In this document: positions 5,452 through 6,034 of the stretch, piece by piece
Layout: each line of letters begins with the position of its first letter
Numbering within the stretch: position 1 is the stretch's first letter
Origin: an uncultured Oscillibacter sp.
GTDB lineage: Bacteria; Bacillota; Clostridia; Oscillospirales; Oscillospiraceae
Reading direction: 5' to 3'
NCBI GenBank assembly: GCA_902490355.1
Contig: CABUDN010000146.1
Span: forward strand, 1 to 6,034
Length of the DNA: 6,034 nt
Translations under genes and position numbers: made by a program
The notes under the pieces: model-generated
Seen by the model: only the letters and a program-made list of their open reading frames with translations
Told to the model about the DNA's origin: nothing
The model's database searches: none

Positions 5452-5923
5452 CGTCTGCTCCTCCCAGAATTCCCCGTAGTTTTTCTCTGCCCCGGGCCAA
5501 ACGGGTGTGCACAGTGGCCCGGGGAATTCCCAGGATCGTGCCGATCTCTCCGGCCGAATACCCTTCATAATAATAAAGGTAGATCACCGAACGGTAATGC
5601 GCCGGCAGTTCATTGACCGCCGAAAGCACACTTCCTTCTTCCGCCTGCGGCGCCGGCAGATCCCCGCACGCCTCCAGGCCGCAGGTCCGCTTGCGCCACG
5701 GACTTTTCAAAAGATCCTTGCAGGCGTTGGCCGCCATCCGCAGGATATAGGCCCGCTCATGTTCCGCGGATTCAAATTCCTGCGGCTGCGTCAGAAGTTT
5801 GACAAACACACTCTGACAGATATCCTGGGCATCACTGGTGTTTTTTAAATAGGTATAACTCAGGCGGAGAATGGCATCCGAATACGTCTGCGCCAGGTAT
5901 TCCGCCCGCTGCTGACAGGTCAT
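5435..5923 (-). CDS. ECF (group IV) RNA polymerase sigma factor
   Basis: A 162-aa sigma-70 family protein of the extracytoplasmic function type. Region 2 spans about 8-75 (LSYTYLKNTSDAQDICQSVF at 21-40, the core-binding and -10 recognition helices), a short linker follows, and region 4 spans about 97-152 with NELPAHYRSVIYLYYYEGYS and the helix-turn-helix EIGTILGIPRATVHTRLARG (126-145) that reads the -35 box. There is no region 1 or 3, as expected. The ATG at 5923 is chosen for AGGAG ten bases upstream; two ATGs at 5953 and 5956 would add 10-11 residues but have no ribosome site. It overlaps the next gene, its probable membrane anti-sigma partner. The stimulus is unknown; an envelope signal is likely from the partner's topology. 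Confidence 0.95.
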   Translation of the reverse strand: MTCQQRAEYLAQTYSDAILRLSYTYLKNTSDAQDICQSVFVKLLTQPQEFESAEHERAYILRMAANACKDLLKSPWRKRTCGLEACGDLPAPQAEEGSVLSAVNELPAHYRSVIYLYYYEGYSAGEIGTILGIPRATVHTRLARGREKLRGILGGADDEQTV

Positions 5924-5959
5924 ATTGTTATCACTCCTTTGAAGCGCGCTCATCATGGA

Positions 5960-5986
5960 TACGATTCAGCATGCCCAGGTCTTTCA
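5960..5986 (-). promoter_or_regulatory. Candidate ECF-type promoter of the sigma operon
   Basis: On the minus strand TGAAAG (5981-5986) and CGTA (5960-5963) are 17 bases apart. Many ECF promoters read TGAAAC, 16-17 bases, CGTA or CGTC, so the match is good except for the last base of the -35 box. No convincing sigma-A promoter was seen in the short gap between the terminator at 5990-6031 and the ATG at 5923. It suggests the sigma factor activates its own operon. Confidence 0.55.
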
Positions 5987-5989
5987 TTC

Positions 5990-6031
5990 CCCAGAAAAAA
6001 AGAGCGGCCAAGCCGCTCTTTTTTTCTTGGG
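5990..6031. terminator. Terminator at the right edge
   Basis: GAGCGGC (6002-6008) pairs with GCCGCTC (6012-6018) around CAA, extended by seven A-T pairs and, past a one-base bulge (T6028), by CCC/GGG pairs at the ends. T-runs follow on both strands. No plus-strand gene ends here, so it most likely ends a minus-strand gene beyond the right edge and insulates the sigma operon. Confidence 0.8.
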
Positions 6032-6034
6032 AAT

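Noticed and set aside
4732..5616. Plus-strand open frame of 294 codons opposite the sigma operon
   Set aside because: Antisense to two well-supported genes; the product looks like translated antisense, rich in His, Arg and Gln.

Overview
The window looks like chromosomal DNA from a spore-forming, fairly GC-rich Clostridia member, most likely Oscillospiraceae (Flavonifractor/Oscillibacter-like). This is inferred from a clear SpoIIID, SLH and LCP cell-surface proteins, AAGGAG-type ribosome binding sites, and an ECF sigma factor paired with a DUF4179-type membrane protein. No sequence search was run. I see no mobile element, CRISPR array, tRNA or rRNA.

Layout, left to right. (1) 1-102 is the control region of a minus-strand gene whose start codon lies just off the left edge: a perfect-consensus promoter, a double palindromic operator over the predicted transcription start, and a ribosome binding site. 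(2) 154-2740 is a minus-strand two-gene operon: an LCP (LytR-CpsA-Psr) membrane protein, then a secreted SLH plus transglutaminase-like protein, with its own promoter and a terminator. (3) 2768-3350 is a minus-strand sporulation unit: spoIIID and an uncharacterised 75-aa gene, with a candidate sigma-E promoter and a terminator that overlaps the small gene's stop codon. (4) 3415-4375 is a plus-strand unit: a nitroreductase-family flavoprotein and an 88-aa protein with a Cys-x-Cys motif, ending in a strong bidirectional terminator. (5) 4396-5986 is a minus-strand pair: an ECF sigma factor and an overlapping single-pass membrane protein (probable anti-sigma factor), with a candidate self-recognised ECF promoter. 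(6) 5990-6031 is a terminator, most likely for a gene off the right edge.

How the genes fit together. LCP enzymes attach secondary polymers to peptidoglycan and SLH domains bind such polymers, so the LCP-SLH operon makes sense as a cell-wall module. SpoIIID is the mother-cell sporulation regulator, and the small gene behind it is the most likely new sporulation-linked protein here. The sigma/membrane-protein pair is a typical envelope-stress or signal-response module. Nothing in the window is a clearly new multi-gene system. The points most worth following are the spoIIID-linked small gene, the left-edge operator, the palindrome inside the nitroreductase promoter and the possible self-regulating ECF circuit.
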